NCBI RefSeq assembly: GCF_018617385.1
Contig: NZ_JACSKA010000004.1
Location: 241,297-305,296 of the forward strand
DNA: 64,000 nucleotides
Direction: 5' to 3'
DNA from: Exiguobacterium sp018617385
GTDB lineage: Bacteria; Bacillota; Bacilli; Exiguobacteriales; Exiguobacteriaceae
In this document: piece after piece, positions 34,583 to 42,878 of the stretch
Position numbering within the stretch: the first letter of the stretch is position 1
How the letters are laid out: each line of letters opens with the position of its first letter
Position numbers and translations under genes: made by a program
The notes under the pieces: generated by a model
Told to the model about the DNA's origin: nothing
Databases searched by the model: none
Seen by the model: the letters and a program-made list of their open reading frames with translations, nothing else

Positions 34583-34608
34583 AAAGCGGGCTCAATCGAG
34601 ACCGCTTC
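34583..34608 (-). terminator. Terminator of dapL
   Basis: AAGCGG-tc-TC-gatt-GA-gc-CCGCTTTT on the minus strand overlaps the end of the gene region and is followed by a short T run. Confidence 0.65.
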
Positions 34609-34611
34609 GTG

Positions 34612-35733
34612 TTATTGAATGATGACAGTTCGGAAGTAATGGTCGAATAGATCGATGGCCACTTCGATCGAACGTTCATCCGGGTTGAGTGTCGATTGAT
34701 GGAGTCCTGACCCCATATCGTTCACTCCTAACCAAACCATAAATCCGGGGACCTGTTTCAACATATATCCAAAATCCTCACCCGTCATGGCAGGGACACA
34801 TGTTTTATAAGAATAGCCGACCTCTTCAACCGCTTCCTCGAATTGATAAAGATAACGTTCGTCATTGACGACTTCGTGATACCGATTGCCGAATTCAAGG
34901 TCGATTTGCACGTTATACGTCATCTCGACTCCGGCGATGATTTGACGAATCCGGCTTTCCAGCACGACCATTTCTTTGTCAGACAAGGCGCGGACCGTCC
35001 CATCCAGTTTGGCCGTATCGGCGATAATATTTTCTTTCGTTCCTGCTGCGACTTTTCCGATACTGACGACCGCACTTCCCATCGGGTCAATGTTACGAGA
35101 CACAATCGTTTGCAGTTGCATGATGAGAGCGGCCTGAACGATGACAGCGTCAATTCCCGCGTGAGGGAAAGCACCATGCCCCCCTTTTCCATGAATGGTG
35201 ATATGGAGCTCTCGCGCACTCGCGAACAACACGCCCGGTCGTGACGCGACCATGCCGACAGGATATTCAGGTGCGACATGTAAGCCGAACAATGCATCCG
35301 GGCGGAAGTGATAGAACAATTCTGATTTCGCCATCGGTTCGGCACCACCCGGTCCCTCTTCGGCCGGTTGGAAAAAGACGACAAGGTGATGGTTAAGCGG
35401 TTCCTCGACCGCTCGTTTAATTAATCCAAGTGCGATTGACATGTGCACATCATGTCCGCAAGCATGCATCATGCCTTCGTGAATCGATGCGAACTCTAGC
35501 CCCGTCTCTTCCGTGATGGGCAGTCCATCCATATCGGCTCGATATCCAATCGTCTTCTCACCGACGAGACCATCTACACGGACGAAAAGACCTGTTCGCC
35601 AGTGCGTGATATGAACACGTGACGAATCGAGCGATCGAATCAATTGCTCAAGTGTCGCTTGTGTTTTGAACTCTTCATATCCGGCTTCCGGAATTAAATG
35701 CAGCTGTCTTCTCGCTTCAATTGCCCAATTCAT
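34612..35733 (-). CDS. dapL: N-acetyldiaminopimelate deacetylase (M20 family)
   Basis: The 373-residue enzyme would remove the acetyl group from N-acetyl-LL-diaminopimelate on the acetylase branch to lysine and cell-wall diaminopimelate. M20 features are visible: YRADMDGLPITEETG, HACGHDVHMS (metal Cys and His), the catalytic QPAEEGPGGAEPM and a dimerisation domain (HGKGGHGAFPHAGIDAV). The whole sequence fits YkuR of B. subtilis. Its ATG overlaps the ccpC stop codon as ATGA, so the two are co-translated; dapH/ykuQ is not adjacent. Other M20 amidohydrolases remain possible. Confidence 0.85.
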   Translation of the reverse strand: MNWAIEARRQLHLIPEAGYEEFKTQATLEQLIRSLDSSRVHITHWRTGLFVRVDGLVGEKTIGYRADMDGLPITEETGLEFASIHEGMMHACGHDVHMSIALGLIKRAVEEPLNHHLVVFFQPAEEGPGGAEPMAKSELFYHFRPDALFGLHVAPEYPVGMVASRPGVLFASARELHITIHGKGGHGAFPHAGIDAVIVQAALIMQLQTIVSRNIDPMGSAVVSIGKVAAGTKENIIADTAKLDGTVRALSDKEMVVLESRIRQIIAGVEMTYNVQIDLEFGNRYHEVVNDERYLYQFEEAVEEVGYSYKTCVPAMTGEDFGYMLKQVPGFMVWLGVNDMGSGLHQSTLNPDERSIEVAIDLFDHYFRTVIIQ

Positions 35734-36608
35734 AACTCAGTCTCCTTCGTAATTTCTTCGACGATCTTCCAAAACGCCTGGACTTGCGCCAGCTCCAACA
35801 TCGATTCTGTCGAAAGCATCCACGTGTCCCGGACGAGCGGCACGCCACCCGACGACGTCAATGGAATCTTATTCATCTCATTCACATCTTTGATGGTCGA
35901 TTCCGGAAGAATCGCGAACCCGATTCCGTGTAACGCCATCTGTTTGCATGTTTCGATTTGGTCGACGACAAGCGTCGTCAGAGGCGGGCTCGAAAACCGT
36001 TCCTGCCACCACTCTAATATTTCCTGGTAATATGTCGAGTCGCTCTTGAATTGAATAAACGAGCGCTCGTTGTTTTTTAGTTGAGAGAGGTCGGTCATTT
36101 TCAGATCGACCAAATGCAAGGAATCAGAGAACAACTTCATCCGTTCCCCTCGCCAATCCGGATTTCCTCGGATGATTCCGATATGGAAATTCTCTTCGAG
36201 CATGTAACGCATCATTTCGCTCGACCATCCGGTGACCAATTTGACACGGACGGACGGATAGCGTTCGACGAACGTCTTCAATACCTTGGGTAGCCAATAC
36301 TGTCCCATGATGGAGGCGACGGCTATTTTCAACGTTCCGTACACTTCTCCTTGGTTGGCCGTCAGTTCGCCCCTTAGTTCTTGTTCTTCACTGTACATCT
36401 TTTTGGCGAACTCGATGATTTTCTCTCCATCTGGCGTCAATGCGAGCCCTCTTGTGGAGCGAACGAAAATCTTCTTCCCCCACTGATGTTCGATGGTCAC
36501 GAGCCGTTGACTGAGCGCTGGTTGTGAGACAAACAATCGCTCGGCTGCTTTACGCATATTCAATTCTTCCGCAAGAATAATTAACACTTCTACTTCCGAA
36601 ACTTGCAT
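35730..36608 (-). CDS. ccpC: LysR-family regulator CcpC
   Basis: CcpC represses the aconitase and citrate synthase genes in Bacillus and Listeria and is released by citrate. The 292-residue protein has an N-terminal winged helix (AEELNMRKAAERLFVSQPALSQRL) and an effector domain. The runs LAVASI-type IAVASIMGQYWLPKVLKTFVE, VTGWSSEMMRYM, GIIRGNPDW, FIQFKSDSTYYQEI and DQIETCKQMALHGIG are so close to CcpC that I regard the name as safe. The ATG at 36608 follows AGGTGA. It overlaps dapL by 4 bp. A dyad in the upstream gap is a probable own operator. Confidence 0.9.
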   Translation of the reverse strand: MQVSEVEVLIILAEELNMRKAAERLFVSQPALSQRLVTIEHQWGKKIFVRSTRGLALTPDGEKIIEFAKKMYSEEQELRGELTANQGEVYGTLKIAVASIMGQYWLPKVLKTFVERYPSVRVKLVTGWSSEMMRYMLEENFHIGIIRGNPDWRGERMKLFSDSLHLVDLKMTDLSQLKNNERSFIQFKSDSTYYQEILEWWQERFSSPPLTTLVVDQIETCKQMALHGIGFAILPESTIKDVNEMNKIPLTSSGGVPLVRDTWMLSTESMLELAQVQAFWKIVEEITKETEL

Positions 36609-36643
36609 CACGTCACCTGTTTCTCTATCGTTTGAAAGATTGT

Positions 36644-36658
36644 ATACTGAATAAGTAT
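36644..36658. promoter_or_regulatory. Dyad ATACT-GAATA-AGTAT, probable CcpC operator
   Basis: A perfect 15-bp dyad lies in the gap between the divergent ccpC and bdbC genes, 36 bp upstream of ccpC. It contains the LysR box T-N11-A (36645 and 36657). Confidence 0.5.
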
Positions 36659-36716
36659 TTGTTTCAATGTATCATATCATGTTTAATCATCAATTTGATT
36701 GTTAGGAGGAAATCTG

Positions 36717-37103
36717 ATGCAACGTCATCATTTCGCCTTTATCGTCGCGACCGTTGCGACGCTCGGCAGCCTTTATTTTTCAGAGGTCATGCTCTTTTTA
36801 CCTTGTAAGCTGTGTTGGTTCCAACGCATCTTTATGTATCCACTAGCCATCTACTACTTGACTATCATGTTGACCGCACGAGACGTCAACCGCTTGTTCG
36901 TAGGGATTATGGCCGGTGCCGGATGGTGTATCAGTCTGTATCATGTCATTTTAGAACGGATCCCGAATGGTGAAGCCTTCTGTACGAACGACTGCCTGAT
37001 TCGTTGGGTCAACTATTTTGGATTCGTCACCATCCCACTCCTCAGTTTCATCGCTTTCACCTGCATCCTGATCATTCAGTTCGTCCCACTTAAAAAAGCG
37101 TGA
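36717..37103 (+). CDS. bdbC: Thiol-disulphide oxidoreductase, BdbC/DsbB family
   Basis: This 128-residue membrane protein would pass electrons from an extracytoplasmic thiol oxidase (BdbD) to quinone. It has four membrane segments, the active-site pair C28/C31 in FLPCKLCWFQR and a second pair in AFCTNDCLIRW in the later loop. The ATG at 36717 lies after AGGAGG; a TTG earlier would overlap it. BdbD is not beside it. It is divergent from ccpC and ends at a strong hairpin. Confidence 0.9.
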   Translation: MQRHHFAFIVATVATLGSLYFSEVMLFLPCKLCWFQRIFMYPLAIYYLTIMLTARDVNRLFVGIMAGAGWCISLYHVILERIPNGEAFCTNDCLIRWVNYFGFVTIPLLSFIAFTCILIIQFVPLKKA

Positions 37104-37109
37104 GACAAC

Positions 37110-37146
37110 AAAGGAGAAGCTGTCTCGAGACAGCTCCTCCTTTTTT
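37110..37146. terminator. Bidirectional terminator between bdbC and nadE
   Basis: AAGGAG-a-AGCTGTCTC/GAGACAGCT-CCTCCTTTTTT; the last T tract touches the nadE stop codon. Confidence 0.85.
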
Positions 37147-37961
37147 CATTGCCACCATTCGTCGTACAACGAGGCAGGCATATGATGCTTGTGGCGTGAA
37201 CGTGTGAAAATCGTCTCGATTCGCTCGGCGATTGTCGGGTCGATTGTCTTCCCTTCCAAATAGTCGTCCAGCTGATCATATGTCATACCGAGTGCGACTT
37301 CGTCAGGTAGTCCAGGGCGCCCATCTTCAAGGTCGGCCGTCGGCACTTTATAAATCACACGCTCATGTGCTTCAAGTTCATGGAGAAGTGCTTTCCCTTG
37401 ACGTTTATTCAAGCCGGTCAACGGCGTGAGGTCACAAGCACCATCACCATGTTTTGTATAAAATCCTGTCACATATTCTGCGGCATGGTCCGTTCCGACC
37501 ACAAGGGCACCGAACGTTGCCGCAATGTCGTATTGTGCCTTCATCCGCTCACGTGCCTTCGTGTTCCCTTTATGGAAGTCACTCAATTCGAGGCCCGTTG
37601 CACGGTGAAACGCTTCTACCGACGCGTCAACAGCAGGCTTGATGTTGACAGTGAACGATTTGTCCGGACGAATGAACTCAAGCGCAAGTTGCGCGTCATG
37701 CTCATCGTGTTGCTCACCATACGGCAATCTGATTGCATAAAATGTATACTCGTCACCCGTTTCTTCTCGAAGCTCTTCCATGGCGAGTTGACATAGCTTT
37801 CCGGCAAGGCTCGAGTCTTGCCCGCCTGAGATCCCTAGGACAAGTCCTTTCGCACCAGCCCGTTTCACATATGCTTTCAAGAAGTCGATACGTTGACGAA
37901 TTTCTTCTTTCGGGTTGATGGTCGGTTTGACATGTGTTGATTCAATGATATGTTGTTGCAT
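37146..37961 (-). CDS. nadE: NH3-dependent NAD+ synthetase
   Basis: NadE amidates nicotinic acid adenine dinucleotide to NAD+ using ammonia and ATP. The 271 residues equal the short ammonia-dependent type without a glutaminase domain. The ATP pyrophosphatase loop is GISGGQDSSLAGK, followed by RLPYGEQHDEHDA, GTDHAAEYVTGFYTKHGDG and LTPLTGLNKRQGK; the C-terminus KHHMPASLYDEWW is typical. It is a single gene between two terminators. Confidence 0.96.
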   Translation of the reverse strand: MQQHIIESTHVKPTINPKEEIRQRIDFLKAYVKRAGAKGLVLGISGGQDSSLAGKLCQLAMEELREETGDEYTFYAIRLPYGEQHDEHDAQLALEFIRPDKSFTVNIKPAVDASVEAFHRATGLELSDFHKGNTKARERMKAQYDIAATFGALVVGTDHAAEYVTGFYTKHGDGACDLTPLTGLNKRQGKALLHELEAHERVIYKVPTADLEDGRPGLPDEVALGMTYDQLDDYLEGKTIDPTIAERIETIFTRSRHKHHMPASLYDEWWQ

Positions 37962-38033
37962 GGATTACCCTCCCACTATGCTCTCATTTTGCTTTATTGT
38001 CTGATAATCCTTATACCCCGTCAACTAGCGTCT

Positions 38034-38065
38034 CAAAAAGAAAGACGGAAACAACAGTTTCCGCC
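38034..38065 (-). terminator. Terminator of the BsuPI lipoprotein gene
   Basis: GGCGGAAAC-tgtt-GTTTCCGTC followed on the minus strand by TTTCTTTTT. Confidence 0.75.
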
Positions 38066-38071
38066 ATGGTT

Positions 38072-38869
38072 TTATTGAACTTTAAATGATGTGACCTCTC
38101 CACCGATTGGTGTCATCTCTAAGAACAATGGTTGATCTTTCGCAGGTGTTTCATCGAGCAATACCCCAAACGAGAAACCACCGCCGGTCACTTCGGCTGC
38201 ACCTTGAGCGTAAACATTATGTCCATCTGATACAGACCACTCAAACTCGACCTCATCCGTATACCCGCTCACTTGAATCATCGTGTCATTCAAGTCAATT
38301 TGTACATCACGGAACGCGCCGTCCGACTGCGGCTCTGTTGCAGGCGTTTCTTCCGGTGTTTCTGACGTACCTTCATCCGGAGTTTCTGTTGTAGCAGATT
38401 CAACTGTGAACGTCGTCTCATCTGTCACAGCAATTTCAGGTGCCCCGTCAACTTGACCGAGCCCAATCACTTCGACCGAATATTCGCCTGGTTCTAATGT
38501 CAATGGGAAGACTTCGTCGAATACTTTTTTATCATTCGCTTCCCACTTTTCCTCAATTACAGATTCTGTGAACATATAATCACTTCCGTAATCAAATACG
38601 GTTTGATCCCCTTTTTTGACAACTAACTGAAAACGTTGCGACGAATTAAACGTTACATCGACTGCTTCCTCATTTGGGTTTGTCATCGAAATCGTAGCTG
38701 ATAACGTTTTTGCCGACGCATCGTATGCCATTTCCGTGTCGAGCGTCAATGGAGCCGGTGGTTCAGACGAATCACTGTTTACTTGACTCGGTTTCGCCTC
38801 TTCTTTCCCACATCCCGCTACGACTAATAAGATTGCCGTCACTACGGCGAGCAACCAAGTTTTCTTCAT
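38072..38869 (-). CDS. Lipoprotein with BsuPI-like domain
   Basis: The 265-residue protein has a lipoprotein signal (KKTWLLAVVTAILLVVAGC, acylated Cys 20). Residues about 42-150 match the BsuPI (intracellular proteinase inhibitor) beta-sandwich: ISMTNPNEEAVDVTF, SSQRFQLVV, PLTLEPGEYSVEV. A Thr/Glu/Pro-rich linker (about 158-183) leads to a C-terminal beta domain of about 80 residues (DLNDTMIQVSGYTDEVEFEW), which resembles a Gmad2-type fold. Such proteins are exported to the outer face of the membrane; no enzyme activity is apparent. The ATG at 38869 has GAGGAG upstream. Confidence 0.82.
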   Translation of the reverse strand: MKKTWLLAVVTAILLVVAGCGKEEAKPSQVNSDSSEPPAPLTLDTEMAYDASAKTLSATISMTNPNEEAVDVTFNSSQRFQLVVKKGDQTVFDYGSDYMFTESVIEEKWEANDKKVFDEVFPLTLEPGEYSVEVIGLGQVDGAPEIAVTDETTFTVESATTETPDEGTSETPEETPATEPQSDGAFRDVQIDLNDTMIQVSGYTDEVEFEWSVSDGHNVYAQGAAEVTGGGFSFGVLLDETPAKDQPLFLEMTPIGGEVTSFKVQ

Positions 38870-38967
38870 GAATCCCACTCTCCTCAACAAAATAAAAAAC
38901 GTCTATAGCACTAGTGTATACAATGTGCAGACGTTTGTAATGATTTTCCTTATATTATTTACCTTTT

Positions 38968-39162
38968 TTACGAAACTTTAGTTTGTTCCATGTATTGTTG
39001 CCAACCGGTCATGAACAATGAATCTGCGATATCGAGATCAGACCGGACTTGAGCCGTGATAGAGAACGTCTCACTGTGCATCGACTCAAACGTGACGACC
39101 ATCGTTTCTCCTACTACTTCCTTATAAGCTACAAGTTCAGGCGTTTCTGCAAACAATATCAT
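38968..39162 (-). CDS. Small hypothetical protein
   Basis: This 64-residue acidic protein (MILFAETPELVAYKEVVGE at the start) has beta-type pattern in its first half and a helical end (DLDIADSLFMTGWQQYMEQ). I do not recognise a family. The ATG at 39162 follows AAAGGAG by 8 bp; the earlier starts in the frame lack sites. Confidence 0.65.
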   Translation of the reverse strand: MILFAETPELVAYKEVVGETMVVTFESMHSETFSITAQVRSDLDIADSLFMTGWQQYMEQTKVS

Positions 39163-39322
39163 AAGTATGGCTCCTTTGTTCATCTGTGATAAACCTAGTG
39201 TACCAATCTGAAACCAAGATATATGTCCTATCGTTCGACAGCACAACAATGACATTTTACCTATTGTCGAAACGTTTACATCAAATGTTAGTCAATTGGG
39301 GAAATGTGCATATGATTTCATG

Positions 39323-39360
39323 AAAAAAAGGAGCAATCCGTACTACAGACGCTCCTCTTT
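39323..39360 (-). terminator. Terminator of cvfC
   Basis: AGGAGC/GCTCCT with a 16-base loop and seven T on the minus strand, about 48 bp after cvfC. Confidence 0.75.
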
Positions 39361-39407
39361 ACCTTAAATTGTAAATCAATTTGATTCAATACATGTCGAA
39401 CGAAATC

Positions 39408-40499
39408 TCATTTCGACCGGTTCGAAATTTGTTGCCATACTGTCCCGAGTGCTGTCTCGCCGCTCGTGATCCGCTCTTTCGCAAGTCGCGCTTGTAAAGA
39501 GACCTCGAACTCGCGGTCTTCCTCCGCAATCGACAAGGCAGGTACAGCCCGCTCATCTCCACAATCGAATAAGAAACGAGCCGCTCGCCAACGTACGAGT
39601 TTGTTTTTATCCTTTAACGCCTCAATCATGGAAGGTTGGGACTGAGGTAATGCCCAGTCGGAGACCGTATCCCCAGCCGTCCGCCGCACAATAGGAGAAG
39701 CGTCCACTAAGGCTTGTTCGATATATGTGACATATTCCTCACGTCGCTCTTCAAACATCCCGATCATGACGACCGCCTGTCGACGGATTGCCATCACGGA
39801 ATCTTCCAAGGCACGACGGAAATAAGGCATGTTTTCATGTTGGATTTCGAGTTCATCCAAGAATGCCATCCGATCTTTCCAATTATCCGACTGCAGATGG
39901 TTCGCGTTCGCCTCAAAATCCGCTTCACGACCAAACGCCCGGGCCACGATCCGCTCGATGCGCTCTTCAGGATACGCCGCTTCCAATTCTTCTTGTGCGA
40001 CGACACTGACTTCATCCAATTCACCATAACGTGGGGCTTGTTCTACCCAACGACGGTCTTGAATGACATTCTTCACTTGTGCTTGAACTTCCATCGCTGC
40101 ATCGACGAATCGTTTCGACAATCCGATTCGTTTTTCCTCGTCCCCTTTGACGAGTTTTAATTGCATCGGTACATCGAGCACGAATTGGACGGATACATGG
40201 ACCGGTTCATAGTCCGTATCCATCTTTGTGGATTCGACTTCCTCAACTTGTTCCCCGAACGCCCGTCGGATCTCATTCATGACGTCATGCCAATCATGTT
40301 TCGGATGTCGCTCGACAGCGAGAAAATCAGACACGGCGTAAACGGATTTGACGCCTCGAAGCCCGATGATTTCTTGAATGATGGCTGGGGCATCCGTACT
40401 CGCTTTGTCGTACGTTGTGCCTCTCCCTTCAAACGGAGGGTCCACAATGATTTTCAAGTTATTCGGACTTGGTGTCGGTTCGATTGCTACTAGTTTCAT
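39408..40499 (-). CDS. cvfC: Conserved virulence factor C-like protein (Nfu N-domain plus HEAT repeats)
   Basis: The 363-residue protein begins with an Nfu/NifU N-terminal-like domain (KLVAIEPTPSPNNLKIIVD, VKSVYAVSDFLAVERHPKHDW; about 1-85) and continues, after a linker, with HEAT-type repeats (for example DKNKLVRWRAARFLFDCGDER) in its last 160 residues. It fits CvfC of Staphylococcus and YpgR of B. subtilis, whose molecular role is unclear although a link to iron-sulphur or protein assembly is often suggested by the domain. The ATG at 40499 follows GAGGTGATGAGG. It lies after the gene at 40583 and a terminator. Confidence 0.88.
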   Translation of the reverse strand: MKLVAIEPTPSPNNLKIIVDPPFEGRGTTYDKASTDAPAIIQEIIGLRGVKSVYAVSDFLAVERHPKHDWHDVMNEIRRAFGEQVEEVESTKMDTDYEPVHVSVQFVLDVPMQLKLVKGDEEKRIGLSKRFVDAAMEVQAQVKNVIQDRRWVEQAPRYGELDEVSVVAQEELEAAYPEERIERIVARAFGREADFEANANHLQSDNWKDRMAFLDELEIQHENMPYFRRALEDSVMAIRRQAVVMIGMFEERREEYVTYIEQALVDASPIVRRTAGDTVSDWALPQSQPSMIEALKDKNKLVRWRAARFLFDCGDERAVPALSIAEEDREFEVSLQARLAKERITSGETALGTVWQQISNRSK

Positions 40500-40534
40500 C
40501 CTCATCACCTCACTCTTCATCGTGACGAAAATGA

Positions 40535-40563
40535 CAAAAAAACGCAAGCGAGTCGCTTGCGTT
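40535..40563 (-). terminator. Terminator of the gene at 40583
   Basis: AACGCAAGCG-act-CGCTTGCGTT is a perfect ten-base stem followed by seven T on the minus strand. Confidence 0.9.
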
Positions 40564-40582
40564 CAATCAACCATCTATTTAC

Positions 40583-40822
40583 TTAAAACAACGCGATAAA
40601 CTGTTGGAGTGAATACGTCGTCCCATCCACAGTAAACGTGTCGTCCTCTGAAATCGGTTCAAGGAAGAAACGTTTTTCACCATCTTCTTTCACGTAACCA
40701 AAAATATGATTGGATTGATAGAACAATTCAACAATCGTCATCCGTCCAAACGTCATCCCATCGTTCATTACCGCCCGATCACCCAATTCGCCGCCATTGT
40801 ACAGTTCGATGTAAGTTTCCAT
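40583..40822 (-). CDS. Small hypothetical protein
   Basis: The 79-residue protein (METYIELYNGGELGDRAVM at the start) is acidic and appears beta-rich, with FGYVKEDGEKRFFLEPISED in the middle and DGTTYSLQQFIALF at the end. No family is recognised. The ATG at 40822 has GAGGAGCG about 10 bp upstream. It lies 68 bp after the FMN reductase gene and ends at a strong terminator, so it is probably the last gene of that operon. Confidence 0.68.
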   Translation of the reverse strand: METYIELYNGGELGDRAVMNDGMTFGRMTIVELFYQSNHIFGYVKEDGEKRFFLEPISEDDTFTVDGTTYSLQQFIALF

Positions 40823-40890
40823 TTTGGTGTCGCTCCTCTTGTGTTTGTTTTCACAATTCCTTTCTATCAAACAACATGAGCGACTTCAAG

Positions 40891-41451
40891 TTAATTTTTT
40901 GCGTTACGCTTCCAAAATTCAATCCATTTACGATATTCCAATAATGTTTTGTTGATTTGATTAATCGACTTCTCATCATGCAAACCGCTATCATCAATCT
41001 TTTCTTTACAATGCGTGATGAAAATTTCGTTTCCTGGTAAAACATTTGCACGATTTGTGGCAAATACTTGTCGGAGATGGATTTGGCATCTGGCGGTTCC
41101 CAGTATGCCTGGCGAGGCCCCGGCGATCATGACCGGTTTATCCCGAAGTGGCGTTCCTGGCTCGAGCGAAAGCCAGTCGATTGCATTCTTCAGGACGCCC
41201 GGGATGCTATGGTTATATTCAGGGGTGACAATCAATAACCCATCAGCTTCCCGAACAGCTTGCTTCAATGCGGCCACAACTTCCGGTTCATCCGGATCAA
41301 TCAAATCGTCATTGAACAGTGGAAGTTCGATGGAGACGACTTCAATGTCGAAATCCTCTTGAGCCAGTTCAATGATCGAATGCAAAAGAGCGGTATTGAA
41401 AGATTTCTTGCGAAGACTTCCTGACATAGCGATTAATTTATACTTTTCCAT
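40891..41451 (-). CDS. NADPH-dependent FMN reductase family protein
   Basis: The 186-residue flavodoxin-like protein has the FMN phosphate loop GSLRKKSFNTALL (12-24) and the run VTPEYNHSIPGVLKNAIDWLS typical of the family of azoreductases and quinone or chromate reductases. It would reduce flavin, quinone or azo compounds with NAD(P)H. The start lies 14 bp inside the preceding hydrolase gene, with GGGAGG as ribosome site, so the two are co-translated. The physiological electron acceptor is unknown. Confidence 0.9.
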   Translation of the reverse strand: MEKYKLIAMSGSLRKKSFNTALLHSIIELAQEDFDIEVVSIELPLFNDDLIDPDEPEVVAALKQAVREADGLLIVTPEYNHSIPGVLKNAIDWLSLEPGTPLRDKPVMIAGASPGILGTARCQIHLRQVFATNRANVLPGNEIFITHCKEKIDDSGLHDEKSINQINKTLLEYRKWIEFWKRNAKN

Positions 41452-42157
41452 GTTCTACCTCCCGCATCCATTCGTTCACGATTTTCGCTTCTTCTTCAGG
41501 GGCTTCCATCATCCCCATATGACTGAACGGAACGATTGCTTTCGTATGTCGTGACGCACCTAAAAACGCCCGCTCTTCATTCATATTCGGGTCTTTTGAG
41601 CCGTAAATGAATAGGCCGGGGAGGTCAGTCGTTTCGATGGTGTCCACTTCGTCTTCACGATCGCGGATTGCCTGTTGCGCGTTCACGATTCCCTCGACCG
41701 TCATTTCATATCCGATTGCGATCGCTTGTTGGATGAGCGCCGGGTCGGAATCGCTTGAGAAGACATTTGGAATCATTCCGTCAATAAACGGCTCGATCCC
41801 TTCTTCGATGACTTGATGGATGGCACCGTTTCGCTTTTCCCGCGCCGCTTCTGTATCAGCGGCCGCCGTGGAGTGAATCAATCCAAATCCCGATATTTCT
41901 GTTTCATAGCGACGCACGAGGTTAGTCGTCACATAGCCTCCGAAAGAATGCCCACATACGAGCGGACGGTCAAGACCCCGAAGACGAATTTCTCCGATGA
42001 CCCAGTCCGCAAATTGATCCATCGTTTCTGGTCCCACGTCCGTCCCGGCATGACCAGGTAATGTGAGCGCGTGAACTTCGGCATTCAATAACGGTTCCAA
42101 CTGTTCAAAGTACTTTGGAGAACCGCACAGCCCATGTAGCAATACGAGTGCTTTCAT
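41438..42157 (-). CDS. Alpha/beta hydrolase
   Basis: The 239-residue protein is a single-domain hydrolase with oxyanion motif LLHGLCGSPKYF, nucleophile elbow CGHSFGGY (Ser), an acid in IYGSKDPNMNEE and a catalytic His in FSHMGMMEAPEE. The HTH-like lid is short. Substrates may be esters or lactones. The ATG at 42157 overlaps the stop codon of the preceding GNAT gene as ATGA, and AAGGAG lies 11 bp upstream. The downstream FMN reductase overlaps by 14 bp. The three genes form one tightly coupled operon. Confidence 0.88.
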   Translation of the reverse strand: MKALVLLHGLCGSPKYFEQLEPLLNAEVHALTLPGHAGTDVGPETMDQFADWVIGEIRLRGLDRPLVCGHSFGGYVTTNLVRRYETEISGFGLIHSTAAADTEAAREKRNGAIHQVIEEGIEPFIDGMIPNVFSSDSDPALIQQAIAIGYEMTVEGIVNAQQAIRDREDEVDTIETTDLPGLFIYGSKDPNMNEERAFLGASRHTKAIVPFSHMGMMEAPEEEAKIVNEWMREVEHGKV

Positions 42158-42729
42158 ATCATCGAGTGCTCCTTTTCTTCCCATTCTGTTTTGAGTAGCC
42201 GATACATCGTCAAATCCATGAATCGGCCATGGCTATATGCATAATCTTGTAGAAGTCCTTCTTCAATAAATCCCAATTTTTGAACGAGTCGATTCGACCC
42301 TTCATTCCCTGGTGCGACCAACGCAGAGATTCGATGAAACTTGAATTCTTCAAAACCGTATTGGATGACAGCTGAAGCAGTTTCGAAAGCCACCCCTTGT
42401 CTCCAATAATGAGGGGAAACCTCAAACCCGATTTCGGCGCGATAATATTGGGGCGTCCAATTATGAAATCCAATCGTTCCGACCAATTCGTTCGTCATCC
42501 GATCGCATATCGCCCAACGAATGGCCTTCCCTTGCTGAAATTGATCCTTAAAGTAAGCGATCACGTTCTTCGCCTCATAGACGGCAAGCAACGGGTCCGA
42601 CCCATAATATCGCATCACTTCCTCAGTGGATAAAATGGTATAAAGTGCTCTAGCATCACGCGGTTCTAGCTCTCGCAGGATAAACCGGGGCGTAGCGAGC
42701 TCAGGAAAACTACGTTTTAATCCCCACAT
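42154..42729 (-). CDS. GNAT acetyltransferase, RimJ/RimL type
   Basis: This 191-residue protein shows the RimJ/L pattern: TPRFILRELEPRDARALY at the start, the strand LVGTIGFHNW, the acetyl-CoA site VSPHYWRQGVAFETA and the late NRLVQKLGFIEEG. It would acetylate an amino group, on ribosomal protein N-termini or another amine; the target is not readable. It is the first gene of the operon that continues with the alpha/beta hydrolase (4-bp overlap). A ribosome site AAAGGCGG precedes the ATG. Confidence 0.9.
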   Translation of the reverse strand: MWGLKRSFPELATPRFILRELEPRDARALYTILSTEEVMRYYGSDPLLAVYEAKNVIAYFKDQFQQGKAIRWAICDRMTNELVGTIGFHNWTPQYYRAEIGFEVSPHYWRQGVAFETASAVIQYGFEEFKFHRISALVAPGNEGSNRLVQKLGFIEEGLLQDYAYSHGRFMDLTMYRLLKTEWEEKEHSMI

Positions 42730-42878
42730 GTGGAACCCGCCTTTCCTATTCGTTTCCTCAATTATACTTCTATTTTCCCAAATGTATCGAACTCAACCCT
42801 CTGGTACCGTCTCAAGATGGCAGAAATCACGTGTTTTTGCTACTATAATCGTAGTATGTCAAACTGAGGGGATACCAT

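Noticed and set aside
34353..34611. Rex site upstream of cydA
   Set aside because: TTCACA and GCCACAA-like pieces exist, but no TTGTG-N8-CACAA palindrome could be found.
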